This document shows positions 43,785-51,942 of a stretch of DNA of 64,000 nt, in pieces. The stretch's first letter is position 1. Each line of letters starts with the position of its first letter. The position numbers and the translations under genes are program-made. The notes under the pieces were generated by a model. That model ran no database searches. It saw only the letters and a list, made by a program, of their open reading frames with translations, and had not been told where the DNA came from. Where the stretch lies: contig NZ_FSQW01000001.1 in NCBI RefSeq assembly GCF_900128895.1, forward strand, positions 248,001 through 312,000. The letters are read 5' to 3'. Source of the stretch: Parasphingorhabdus marina DSM 22363 (GTDB lineage Bacteria; Pseudomonadota; Alphaproteobacteria; Sphingomonadales; Sphingomonadaceae).

Positions 43785-44294
43785 TCAGTCGTCCGCGCCG
43801 CCGAAACCGCGTTTCCAGATCAACATGGTCCGCTCAAAGGTGCAGACGACCTTGCCATCCTGGTTTTTGCCGATGGTCTTGATTGTCACGATTCCCTGTT
43901 CCGGACGTGAGGAGGATTCGCGTTTCTCGAGCACTTCGCTTTCCGCGTAGAGCGTGTCACCCGGAAATAGCGGGTGAGTCAGACGGATCTTGTCCCATCC
44001 GAGATTGGCGAGCGCTTTCTGGCTGGTGTCGGACACGCTCATGCCAACCATCAGGGCCACAGTGAGTGGCGAACAGACAAGCGGCTTCTTGAATTCGGTT
44101 TTCGACGCAAATTCATAATCGAAATGGGCCGGATGGGTGTTCATGGTCAGCAACGTAAAATGGACATTGTCCGTGTCGGTAATCGTTCGGCCCGGACGAT
44201 GTTCGTAAATATGTCCGATCTCGAAATCCTCGTAATACCGGCCAAATGTTTCCCGGAACCGACCGGGGCTGACTTCTATTACTCCATCACGCAT
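43785..44294 (-). CDS. MaoC-like hydratase resembling itaconyl/mesaconyl-CoA hydratase
   Basis: A 169-residue hot-dog-fold MaoC protein: YYEDFEIGHIYEHRPGRTI, TDNVHFTLLTMNTHPAHFD (catalytic Asp/His region) and MVGMSVSDTSQKALANLGWDKIR follow the pattern of itaconyl-CoA and mesaconyl-CoA hydratases closely, from memory. Hydration would give citramalyl-CoA, the substrate of the CitE-like lyase encoded immediately upstream. ATG at 44294 with AAGGAA upstream; a TTG at 44312 is less likely. Confidence 0.85.
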   Translation of the reverse strand: MRDGVIEVSPGRFRETFGRYYEDFEIGHIYEHRPGRTITDTDNVHFTLLTMNTHPAHFDYEFASKTEFKKPLVCSPLTVALMVGMSVSDTSQKALANLGWDKIRLTHPLFPGDTLYAESEVLEKRESSSRPEQGIVTIKTIGKNQDGKVVCTFERTMLIWKRGFGGADD

Positions 44295-44336
44295 GTGTTT
44301 TTCCTTGCTCAATCCAGTGTGTGTTCAAAACCCATA

Positions 44337-45146
44337 TCATGCCGAGGCAACGATATGCCGGTATCTTTGCATGACCGGCGCCTCCAGCATATGGCCATTA
44401 TGACTGATGGCCCGACCGCCGGCTGCCTCAAATGCAGCAATGGCGTCCTTCGCCTCCGCAATTTCCGCCGCCGATGGTCGCATCGCATCCGCAATTGCGG
44501 CAATCTGCTTTGGATGAATGGCCGCTTTTGCATGAAACCCGAGGGATTTCGATTTTGCGCATTCTTCCTTCAGGCCGGCGTCATCGGCCAGATCTATCCA
44601 GGGCACATCGATCGCCGTGACCCCGGCCGAGGCACAGCACAGAATGAATGCGCCCCTGGCGGCAAGCAACGGCTCCCACTCCAGCTTCGTGCCGAGCTGA
44701 GCGGACAAATCTCCTCCGCCGAACATCATTGCGCTGACTCCCGGACTTGCAGCGATCTGATCCCCGTTTCGCAACCCCTGGACGGTCTCAATCAGCGGAA
44801 CCAGTCCCGCCGTCTGTTCACCCAAAACGGCATGGACTATTTCCACCTCGGTCGCGCTTTCGACCATGGGCAAGAACAGCAGTGCCGGTAAATGAGGAGC
44901 CGCCTTGAGGGCCAGCAGGTCGGTCAGTCCCGCTTCCGTTTTCAGACCGTTGATTCGAACGGCCGTCTTTGGAAGATCAAGCGAAGTCAGGGCCTCGACC
45001 ACGGATTCGCGGGCCGTACTTTTTTCCGCTGGCGGCACCGAATCTTCGAGGTCAATGCAAATCAGATCAGCGCCACTATTAGCCGCTTTTTCAAAGCGTT
45101 CCGGCCGATTGGCGGGCACAAAAAGAAGATTGGTAAAACCGGTCAT
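44337..45146 (-). CDS. CitE/HpcH-type acyl-CoA lyase, citramalyl-CoA lyase-like
   Basis: A 269-residue TIM-barrel lyase: LLFVPANRPERFEKAANSGADLICIDLEDSVPPAEK is the HpcH/HpaI-CitE signature; LVPLIETVQGL and MMFGGGDLSAQLG supply the Glu and Asp metal ligands; GFHAKAAIHPKQI closes the site. Enzymes of this group split malyl-, methylmalyl- or citramalyl-CoA to acetyl-CoA plus an oxoacid. It is the first gene of the leftward unit 45146-40259, 41 bases from operator 45186. The longer frame to 45260 runs through the operator and is rejected. Confidence 0.87.
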   Translation of the reverse strand: MTGFTNLLFVPANRPERFEKAANSGADLICIDLEDSVPPAEKSTARESVVEALTSLDLPKTAVRINGLKTEAGLTDLLALKAAPHLPALLFLPMVESATEVEIVHAVLGEQTAGLVPLIETVQGLRNGDQIAASPGVSAMMFGGGDLSAQLGTKLEWEPLLAARGAFILCCASAGVTAIDVPWIDLADDAGLKEECAKSKSLGFHAKAAIHPKQIAAIADAMRPSAAEIAEAKDAIAAFEAAGGRAISHNGHMLEAPVMQRYRHIVASA

Positions 45147-45185
45147 GAACAGCAAATTGCCCTGCGATTGATATTGCCCCTTCAC

Positions 45186-45203
45186 AATTTGTCCGGACAA
45201 ATC
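45186..45203. promoter_or_regulatory. GntR-regulon operator, site 6
   Basis: AATTTGTCCGGACAAATC; 16 central bases (45187-45202) form a perfect palindrome. It lies between the divergent genes starting at 45146 (minus) and 45281 (plus). Confidence 0.88.
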
Positions 45204-45280
45204 TAAAGTCAACCAGAAAGTGAAAATAATTGCATCGTCACTGGCGTCCTCTGACACCAATTATCCGGGAGAATCGGGAA

Positions 45281-46189
45281 ATGAGAAATATGTTGAAACA
45301 TGTGGCACTGACATCATCCGCGCTGGCCTTTATCATGGGTGCGCCGGCCGCAGCGCGGACCCTCGATCCCGAAAAGCCCGAAGACGCCCTGGAAATCATG
45401 AAGCGGACCCAGTGCGGCACAGCAGATGGCGTACCGGCTGTCTATCACTGGTCCGGACGCGTCTATTCGCGGGTTCAGGGCGAGCCGGACCGGTTGCTGT
45501 TTAACGGGGAGGGCATGAATATCCGCCAATGTGTGCGGATCGAGGACCCAAAGCGGGGTGTCGGTTACCGGCAGGTCAGCCGGGAAGTGATGTTCTATCT
45601 GGATCCCAAGACCAATGAAGTGCTGCGGACCTGGGACAATCCCTGGACCGGCGAAACGGTCAAGGTAATGCAGATTGCCAATGATCCGGTAAACAGCCGC
45701 CCCAACTATCCGTACAGCGCCGACGGCAAACCTTACAAAATTTCAACCTTGCGCCGACAGGGCAAGTGGATGTTCATGCCGTTCGAAGTGCCGCTCTTTT
45801 ACCACAATGTGCTGGCGGGCGACTATCAGGATTATGTCGGCAACAAATATCACGCGATGGAAATTTTCGATTTCGCCTTCCTCGCGGACGAGATGCTCGA
45901 TACGCGCAACCCGACAGCTTATCCGACGATCAGCTGGGTGCGCATTTCGGACTGGATGCCGTGGATGAAGATGCGCGGTCGTCAGGGGCAGATGGTGTTC
46001 AATGCCATGGGCGCCAAGCTCAAAAGCTATGACGAGCTGCCCAAGGTGATCAAGGACGAGATTGCGCTCAATTATCCGGAATATACCGCACCGCCCCCGG
46101 GCGATGATCCGCGCAAGAATGAAACGACCTGGACCGTATTCAAGAAAATGATCGACGCGGAACGGGCAGCCGAGAAAGAGAAGAAGTAA
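45281..46189 (+). CDS. exported DUF1838-like protein
   Basis: A 302-residue protein with signal peptide (KHVALTSSALAFIMGAPAAARTL). The mature sequence, with QCGTADGVPAVYHWSGRVYSRVQGEPDRLLFNGEGMNIRQC, FYLDPKTNEVLRTWDNPWTGETVKVMQIANDPVN and MEIFDFAFLADEMLD, matches my memory of DUF1838, a family without a known activity. Two cysteines in the mature region could pair. Single gene with its own terminator, facing away from the CitE gene across operator 6. Confidence 0.8.
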   Translation: MRNMLKHVALTSSALAFIMGAPAAARTLDPEKPEDALEIMKRTQCGTADGVPAVYHWSGRVYSRVQGEPDRLLFNGEGMNIRQCVRIEDPKRGVGYRQVSREVMFYLDPKTNEVLRTWDNPWTGETVKVMQIANDPVNSRPNYPYSADGKPYKISTLRRQGKWMFMPFEVPLFYHNVLAGDYQDYVGNKYHAMEIFDFAFLADEMLDTRNPTAYPTISWVRISDWMPWMKMRGRQGQMVFNAMGAKLKSYDELPKVIKDEIALNYPEYTAPPPGDDPRKNETTWTVFKKMIDAERAAEKEKK

Positions 46190-46224
46190 CTCTTTCCTCG
46201 CATTTCAAAGAGTTTTCTCCCTGG

Positions 46225-46253
46225 GGGTCGGCTGTAACGCCGGCCCTTTTTTT
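46225..46253 (+). terminator. intrinsic terminator of the DUF1838 gene
   Basis: Eight-pair stem GGGTCGGC/GCCGGCCC (one G-U pair), six-base loop, then seven T residues on the plus strand. It directly follows the DUF1838 gene and touches the stop codon of the convergent membrane-protein gene. Confidence 0.88.
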
Positions 46254-46935
46254 AAAACGGCTTCACATTGCCGAGAAAAGCGGTAGCCAGCAGCAGCAGA
46301 TAGACAATCCAGACCCAGATTCGCGTCCGGTCCATTGTCCTCAGAAGCGGGATTTCGGTTTCGTCCGATGATCCTTCGGCGATCAGCTTGCCCAGTTGCG
46401 GACCGACCGGCTTGAACGCCACATCGATCATGATCGCGGCGGCGAAAATCAGACCGAACATCAGCGCCTTGGTCGCCAGCCAGACCGGGATCAGTGGCGC
46501 TTCATTGGCCAGGGAAGCAATGCCCAGGCCCAGATAGAAGAGCGTCAGGCCGATTTTCAGGAAGAATTCGATCATCCGGTCACGCGCAGCCCGCTCCGTC
46601 TGGTCATGGATATGCGCGTCCCAGACCAGCCACAGCCAGAAACCGCCCACCAGCCAGGCCAGAATGACGGCCCAGCCGGGCAGATCCCACCAGCCGCCGG
46701 CATCCGCCATGGTGAGCGTGATCGGCACCATCAGTGCCCAGGCCGTTCGCGGAACCATGTCCAGACTGACCAGCAGCTGCAGCAGGATGAGCCGTTGCGG
46801 CAGATCATATTTGTCCCGCTTGCGAAAATGCTGGCCGAGCATGAACACTCCAACATCTGCCCCAAGCCAGAGCACAAACAGCAGGACATGGATGAAGACC
46901 AGCAGCTGGTAATAGCTCATTGCGAAATATTCCAT
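46252..46935 (-). CDS. six-helix membrane protein, paralogue of 51939-52631
   Basis: A 227-residue integral membrane protein with about six hydrophobic helices. The first has LLVFIHVLLFVLWLGADVGVFMLG, the His-x6-Trp-x-Gly pattern seen in CopD/DUF2269-like and haem-linked small membrane proteins; the C-terminus is FLGNVKPF. The regulon contains a second member ending FLGAVKPF. Possible electron carrier or permease subunit; not assigned. ATG at 46935 with GGGGAG upstream; divergent from the MFS operon across operator 7. Confidence 0.75.
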   Translation of the reverse strand: MEYFAMSYYQLLVFIHVLLFVLWLGADVGVFMLGQHFRKRDKYDLPQRLILLQLLVSLDMVPRTAWALMVPITLTMADAGGWWDLPGWAVILAWLVGGFWLWLVWDAHIHDQTERAARDRMIEFFLKIGLTLFYLGLGIASLANEAPLIPVWLATKALMFGLIFAAAIMIDVAFKPVGPQLGKLIAEGSSDETEIPLLRTMDRTRIWVWIVYLLLLATAFLGNVKPF

Positions 46936-47002
46936 TGATACTCCCCTGCCGGATCTGAATTCCCGGTTTGTGCGAATTGCCTGGTGCAGGCGAATCAATC
47001 GC

Positions 47003-47030
47003 TTGCCAAAGCCTGTTTAACGTGTAAATT
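47003..47030 (+). promoter_or_regulatory. candidate sigma-70 promoter next to operator 7
   Basis: TTGCCA (47003-47008), 16-base spacer, TAAATT (47025-47030); the -10 element overlaps the left arm of the operator, as at 22061-22088. Confidence 0.38.
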
Positions 47031-47044
47031 TGTCCGGACAAATC
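47027..47044. promoter_or_regulatory. GntR-regulon operator, site 7
   Basis: AATTTGTCCGGACAAATC with a perfect 16-base palindromic centre (47028-47043), between the divergent starts at 46935 and 47147 (or 47057). Confidence 0.87.
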
Positions 47045-47146
47045 TAATTCAGAAACATGATCGTTTTCAACGGGGTTTATGGCGATGGCAACTGTGCAAA
47101 GTGGCCGTGCCTTGCCTATTCACTGCCGGAGGGGCAAAACAGCGAA

Positions 47147-48460
47147 ATGACCAGTTCAAACCCGAATATCGCTTCTGCTCCCGGAGAGCGCGGAGAATTT
47201 TCACTGGGCTGGAAAGTCCTGCTGGCCGGAGTCCTGGGTGTCGCCTGTGGTGCATCCCCCATCCCGTTCAATGTCATTGGCTTCACGGTCGCGCCACTGA
47301 CCGAAGAATTTGGCTGGACGCGGACGGAAATCCTGTTCCCGATCACGATTTTTGGCGTGATCGCTGCTTTGCTTGCGCCAGCCTTCGGATGGATGGCCGA
47401 CCGGTTTGGTGTGCGCCGGGTTGCATTGGGATCACTGCTGGCCTTTGGGCTCGCGTTCGCGGCCATCGCCCTCACCCCAACCACCAACGCACAGTCGACA
47501 CTCTATATCTATTACGCGCTCTGGTTGATGGTCGGACTGATCGGAATAGGTTCCACGCCTGTAACCTGGAGCCGGGCGATCAACATGTGGTTTTTCAAGA
47601 ACAAGGGATTGGCACTGGGCATATTGCTGCTCGGCACCAGCCTCGCCGCTATCGTCGTACCGCCGGTGGCCGAATGGGCCATCCGGGAACATGGCTGGCG
47701 GGCGATGTTCGCCATTGTCGCCGGATTTCCGCTGCTCATTGCCCTGCCGATCGGTTTTTTGCTGTTCCGCGAACCGCGACCCGAAGAGCGGCCCCAGGCG
47801 ATTGTCAGCAATGGCGGAAAACTGACCGGCGTCACCCTCGGCGAAGCCCTGCGCGATTATCGCTTCTGGCTGATCTGGCTGTCCATTCTGACCATCGCAC
47901 TGGCCTTTGGCGGCGCGTTTATCAATATGGTCCCGATCCTCAGCGACCATGGCATTTCCTCCCAGAGAGCTGCCACTGTGATGCAGATTCTGGGGATCGG
48001 AATACTTTCCGGCCGCATCATCACCGGGATGCTGCTCGATCGCTTCTGGGCCGGATATGTCGCATTCCCGTTGCTCTGTTTGCCGGCGATTTCGAGCTAT
48101 CTTCTGCTCGGGACAGACACGGCCTTTCTGCCTGTTGCGATCGGCGGGTTCCTGCTCGGCTTTGCGGCCGGCGCGGAAAGCGATTTGATCGCTTATCTGG
48201 CGAGCCGCTATTTCGGCATGCTGCACTATGGCAAGATCTATGGCATGCTGTACATGCCGTTTGGACTGGCTTCTGCGGTATCCCCGGTCCTTTATGCCAT
48301 GGTTCGCGATACCCAGGGCAGCTATGATTCGATTCTCACGGTCGCCATATTTGCCTATGTCATCGGTGGCGGACTGCTGCTGCTCCTCGGCAAATATCCG
48401 GAAGCCTTTGGCCGACCCGAAGAGGAACCGGACACAGAGGAGGCAGTGACCGCGACATGA
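47147..48460 (+). CDS. MFS transporter, monocarboxylate/OFA-like
   Basis: A 12-helix MFS protein of 437 residues from the ATG at 47147 (MTSSNPNIASAPGERG). An ATG at 47057 gives 30 more residues but lies 13 bases from the operator and has no ribosome site, so the shorter form is preferred with moderate confidence. GWMADRFGVRRVALGSLLAFG is the loop 2-3 motif. It likely imports or exports a carboxylate. First gene of the operon transporter-nitrilase-methyltransferase-small partner-SDR, all with ATGA or TGATG overlaps. Confidence 0.85.
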   Translation: MTSSNPNIASAPGERGEFSLGWKVLLAGVLGVACGASPIPFNVIGFTVAPLTEEFGWTRTEILFPITIFGVIAALLAPAFGWMADRFGVRRVALGSLLAFGLAFAAIALTPTTNAQSTLYIYYALWLMVGLIGIGSTPVTWSRAINMWFFKNKGLALGILLLGTSLAAIVVPPVAEWAIREHGWRAMFAIVAGFPLLIALPIGFLLFREPRPEERPQAIVSNGGKLTGVTLGEALRDYRFWLIWLSILTIALAFGGAFINMVPILSDHGISSQRAATVMQILGIGILSGRIITGMLLDRFWAGYVAFPLLCLPAISSYLLLGTDTAFLPVAIGGFLLGFAAGAESDLIAYLASRYFGMLHYGKIYGMLYMPFGLASAVSPVLYAMVRDTQGSYDSILTVAIFAYVIGGGLLLLLGKYPEAFGRPEEEPDTEEAVTAT

Positions 48461-49623
48461 ATGTCGACCGCCGGCAACTCATGGCAACAGCAATTTGCGC
48501 CGCCATGGCTACCGGTGCTCTCGCAAGAACCGCAACCGAAGATATGACGAGCAGTGACAAGGACAATATGACAGAAACCACCAATTATGCCGCCGTCGCG
48601 ATGCAACTTGCCGCGCGGTCTGTCGAGAAAGCAGCTGATCGGACAGAGGCGCGTGCGCAAATGCTTGCCATGATCGGGGAAATCGAAACAAAGATCCGCT
48701 CGGCCACGATTTTCATCCAGCAATATGCGGGCAATCCGGTGAAGCTGGCCGTCCTCCCCGAATATCTCCTGACCAGTTATCCGGGACGTATTTCGATACC
48801 GGATTTTGCGGAAAAGGCGGCGCTGGAAGTTGATGGCCCGGAATATGAAGCGCTCGGAGCCATGGCGCAACGGCTCGGCATGTTCATCGCCGGCAATGCC
48901 TACGAGGTCGACGCCAATTTCCCGGATATCTATTTTCAGACCAGCTTTGTCGTGGCACCGTCCGGTGATGTCGTACTGCGCTACCGCCGGCTCAACAGCA
49001 TGTTCGCCCCGACACCCCATGATGTCTGGTCGAAATATCTCGATATCTACGGACTGGATGGCGTTTTTCCGGTCGCCCGAACCGAAATCGGAAACCTCGC
49101 TGCGATCGCGTCCGAGGAAATTCTCTATCCGGAAATCGCCCGAGCTCACGCCCTGCGCGGTGCCGAAATATTCGTGCACAGCAGTTCCGAAATCGGTTCG
49201 CCGCTGGACACGCCCAAGGATGTCGGCAAGCGCGCCCGGGCACAGGAAAACATGGCCTATGTGATCTCGGCCAATACCGCCGGCATTGAAGGCAGCGCCC
49301 TCCCGCTGGCGTCGGCGGACGGCAACAGCATGATCGTCGATTACAAAGGCCGGGTGATGTCCGAATCCAACAGCGGCGAAACCTTTACCGCCTTTGCCGA
49401 TATTGACCTCAACGCATTGCGCCGGACAAGACGCAAGCCGGCCATGACCAATTTTCTCGCCCGCCAGCGGCTGGAACTGTTCGCAGCCACTTACGGAGAA
49501 ATGTCGGTCCAGAAGGCGGATGGTTTGATCCAGGACAATGACATCCGGACGCCAGATCGGGATTATTTTCTTCGCACCCAGGAACAAACGATTGAACGCA
49601 TGATCAAGGATGGTTTGATATGA
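48457..49623 (+). CDS. exported nitrilase-fold protein with Ser at the Cys position
   Basis: A 388-residue carbon-nitrogen hydrolase homologue with a possible Tat leader (DRRQLMATAICAAMATGALA). The Glu is kept (Glu102 in LPEYLLTSYPG). The expected Lys is Arg178 (RYRRLN) and the nucleophile is Ser219, aligned with Cys by the following YPEIAR and LRGAEIFV. It is therefore further altered than its regulon companion at 19815. Either an unusual hydrolase or a non-catalytic binding protein. ATGA overlaps on both sides. Confidence 0.8.
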   Translation: MNVDRRQLMATAICAAMATGALARTATEDMTSSDKDNMTETTNYAAVAMQLAARSVEKAADRTEARAQMLAMIGEIETKIRSATIFIQQYAGNPVKLAVLPEYLLTSYPGRISIPDFAEKAALEVDGPEYEALGAMAQRLGMFIAGNAYEVDANFPDIYFQTSFVVAPSGDVVLRYRRLNSMFAPTPHDVWSKYLDIYGLDGVFPVARTEIGNLAAIASEEILYPEIARAHALRGAEIFVHSSSEIGSPLDTPKDVGKRARAQENMAYVISANTAGIEGSALPLASADGNSMIVDYKGRVMSESNSGETFTAFADIDLNALRRTRRKPAMTNFLARQRLELFAATYGEMSVQKADGLIQDNDIRTPDRDYFLRTQEQTIERMIKDGLI

Positions 49624-50864
49624 CTAGCAAAACTCCGGAAAATCAGAAACTTGATGTTCCCCCGCCCTACAATGCCGTAGCCCGCCACGGGGTGTCGGCC
49701 GAACCGAATCACGATGAAATCGCGCGATTCAACTTCCTCGCAAACTTCAACAAGTTCATGGCGAGTGAACTGAGCCCGGGCAACAAGCTGGCCTATGACA
49801 AACGGGTTCTGCCGGCATTCCAGAAAACCCATGGCCGCGAACCGAAAGACCGGTTCGAGATCCGGCATGCAATGAACGATGATCCCTTCCACCGCTTCTG
49901 GTCCGCGCTGAAACGCAATTCGATGGAAATGCGCCAGCAAAATGGCCGGGCCATGGTCCTGCGGCAGATTGACGAAATCAACGCGAAAGCGCGCCAGTTT
50001 AACGAGGGCCGGGACACGCTGGAACTGCATCCGGAAATCGAAATACCCCGCTACCAGAGTGCGGTCGACATCCATTGCATGCCGGGCAGCTATCATGGCG
50101 AAGAGCTGCCGGGAGATGTCTCGGCCGGCGCCAATTATGATTGCGGAATATTCGCGACAACCGGTGGCGGTCTTGGTGCGCTGACTGATGGTGGCGGGCA
50201 GGCACTGGTCAAGTGGATCAGGGAAACCCGCCCGGGCTGGGAACCGCGCCGGGTGCTGGATATCGGCACCACGGTCGGTCACAATATCGTCCCGCTGGCG
50301 CTGGCATTTCCGAATTGTGAGTTTATCGCCATCGATACCGCCGCGCCGATCCTGCGCTATGCCCATGCTCGCGCGCAATCGCTCGGAGCAACCAATATCC
50401 GGTTCATTCAGGCCAATGCCGAAGACCTGTCCCGCTGGGATGACGGCACGTTTGACTGGGTGCAGACGACGATGTTCCTGCACGAAACCAGCGGCAAGGC
50501 ACTGCCAAAGATTCTGGCCGAGGGCTATCGGGTGCTCGCCGATGACGGCCTGATGCTGCATCTCGAACAGCCGGAATATTCCGACGAAATGCCGCTCTAC
50601 GAGCAGTTCATCCGCGACTGGGACGCGTTCAACAATAACGAACCCTTCTGGTCCTCCATGCATGCACTCGACATGAAAGACGAAATGGTCAGCGCGGGAT
50701 TTGATCGCAGCGAGCTGTTCGAAACCGGGGTCCGCGCTGTGGTCGATACCGAAATCTTCCCGCAATCCGATACCGAGGAAGGGGAAGATCATGGCCGTGC
50801 CGCATTCTGGCATGCCTATGGCGCCTGGAAAAATCGCGATGAACTGCAGGAGGCTGCAGAATGA
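49620..50864 (+). CDS. class I SAM methyltransferase-like protein, copy 1
   Basis: A 414-residue protein. Residues about 35-180 form a family-specific N-terminal domain (AYDKRVLPAF, LEIHP-type strand LHPEIEIPRYQSAVDIHCMPGSY); residues about 205-330 are a methyltransferase-like domain with loop VLDIGTTVGHN instead of the usual D-x-G-C-G-x-G, then FIAIDTAAPILRYA and DLSRWDDGTFDWVQTTMFLHE. Copy 2 at 54761 has the same layout. SAM use is not certain given the altered loop. Always followed by a small helical partner gene. Confidence 0.8.
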   Translation: MTSKTPENQKLDVPPPYNAVARHGVSAEPNHDEIARFNFLANFNKFMASELSPGNKLAYDKRVLPAFQKTHGREPKDRFEIRHAMNDDPFHRFWSALKRNSMEMRQQNGRAMVLRQIDEINAKARQFNEGRDTLELHPEIEIPRYQSAVDIHCMPGSYHGEELPGDVSAGANYDCGIFATTGGGLGALTDGGGQALVKWIRETRPGWEPRRVLDIGTTVGHNIVPLALAFPNCEFIAIDTAAPILRYAHARAQSLGATNIRFIQANAEDLSRWDDGTFDWVQTTMFLHETSGKALPKILAEGYRVLADDGLMLHLEQPEYSDEMPLYEQFIRDWDAFNNNEPFWSSMHALDMKDEMVSAGFDRSELFETGVRAVVDTEIFPQSDTEEGEDHGRAAFWHAYGAWKNRDELQEAAE

Positions 50865-51223
50865 CCGATCAGGCTTTTGACTGGATGGCCGCCGCCAACA
50901 AGAAGGCGAAAGGCAAACGACCGGAATATTTCGACGATCCCGAAGACGAGCGGATGCTGTCGATCCTGATGGCGGTTGTCGGCGAGGTATCGGTATTGCG
51001 TGAACGACTGGACACGGTCGAACGGCTGCTGGAAAGCAAGGGCAGCATTACGCGTTCCGACATTGACAGCTATGAGCCCGATCGCGATGCTGCCTATGAA
51101 CGCGGTGCGATGGCCCGCGAATATATCTACCGGGTGATGCGGGGTCCGCAGCAGATGGTCGAGGAACTGGAACAAGCCGAACCGCCTGTCGAACATATCA
51201 GCGAGGAACTGAAGGAGATTTGA
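50861..51223 (+). CDS. small helical partner of methyltransferase copy 1
   Basis: A 120-residue, highly charged, mainly helical protein not known to me. PEYFDDPEDERMLSILMAVVGEVSVLRERLDTVERLL matches the small protein at 54498 (PQFFNDPGMDRFVAVVMNMAQEMWVQEERLMALEGL), so both are one family; the helix has coiled-coil character. Position directly after, and overlapping, the methyltransferase gene in both operons suggests an obligate subunit. Confidence 0.7.
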   Translation: MTDQAFDWMAAANKKAKGKRPEYFDDPEDERMLSILMAVVGEVSVLRERLDTVERLLESKGSITRSDIDSYEPDRDAAYERGAMAREYIYRVMRGPQQMVEELEQAEPPVEHISEELKEI

Positions 51224-51942
51224 TGCAGATTGCCGGAAAGCGCGCGATTGTCACCGGGGGAACCGATGGCATTGGCCTCGAAATTGCCCGGCTGCTGCAA
51301 TCAAAAGGTGCCCGTGTGCTGGTCTGCGGGCGCAATGCCGAGCGGCTGGAACAGGCGCGCAAGGCAGGTTTTGACGCCGTTTCCGCAGATCTCTCCACGG
51401 CGGAAGGTTGCGCCGGATTGCTGGCGGAGCTGCAGGGCGAAGACATTGATATTCTCGTCAACAATGCCGGCATGGCAGGCAATTTCGGTCCGGATGATCC
51501 GCTTGATCTGAACTTTACCGACAAGGCGATTTTCCTGAATCTCAATGCACCGATGCACTTGATCGGGTCCCTGTTGCCGCAGCTGAAATCGCGTCCCGAA
51601 GCCACCATCGTCAATGTGACGTCCGGCCTCGCCATCGCGCCGCGCGGCGGCGGTCCTGTCTATTGCGCCACCAAGGCCGGGCTGAGAAGCTTTACCCAGG
51701 CGCTGCGCCACAATCTGAAGGACAGCTCTGTCCATGTGGTCGAAGCCTTGCCGCCGGTTGTTGATACCAACATGACCGCTGCTCGTGACGGCAACAAAAT
51801 GTCATCGGCAGAATGCGCCGCGCAAATCGTCGCGGCCGTCGAGAGCGGTCGCGACGAAGCCAATGTCGGAATGGTAAAAATACTTCAGCTGGTAAACAGC
51901 ATTTCACCGGCGCTGGCGCGGAAGATCATGATCCGGTTCTAG
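51223..51942 (+). CDS. short-chain dehydrogenase, DltE-like
   Basis: A 239-residue SDR: TGGTDGIGLEIARLL (cofactor loop), NNAGMAG, catalytic Ser in NVTSGLA and YCATK. CGRNAERL after strand 2 suggests NADP(H). It starts at the ATG at 51223 (TGATG with the preceding stop). The stop codon shares the palindrome CTAG with the convergent membrane-protein gene. Confidence 0.87.
   Translation: MQIAGKRAIVTGGTDGIGLEIARLLQSKGARVLVCGRNAERLEQARKAGFDAVSADLSTAEGCAGLLAELQGEDIDILVNNAGMAGNFGPDDPLDLNFTDKAIFLNLNAPMHLIGSLLPQLKSRPEATIVNVTSGLAIAPRGGGPVYCATKAGLRSFTQALRHNLKDSSVHVVEALPPVVDTNMTAARDGNKMSSAECAAQIVAAVESGRDEANVGMVKILQLVNSISPALARKIMIRF

Noticed and set aside
44703-44712. GGACAAATCT half-site, and a similar GGACAAATT near 36850
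   Set aside because: Only one arm is present and both are internal to coding sequences.
44337-45260. N-terminally extended CitE-like protein
   Set aside because: The extra 38 codons run through the operator palindrome; the family N-terminus begins at MTGFTNLLFVP.
46984-48327. 447-codon plus-strand frame
   Set aside because: Alternative-frame shadow of the MFS transporter gene, whose hydrophobic frame is clearly the real one.
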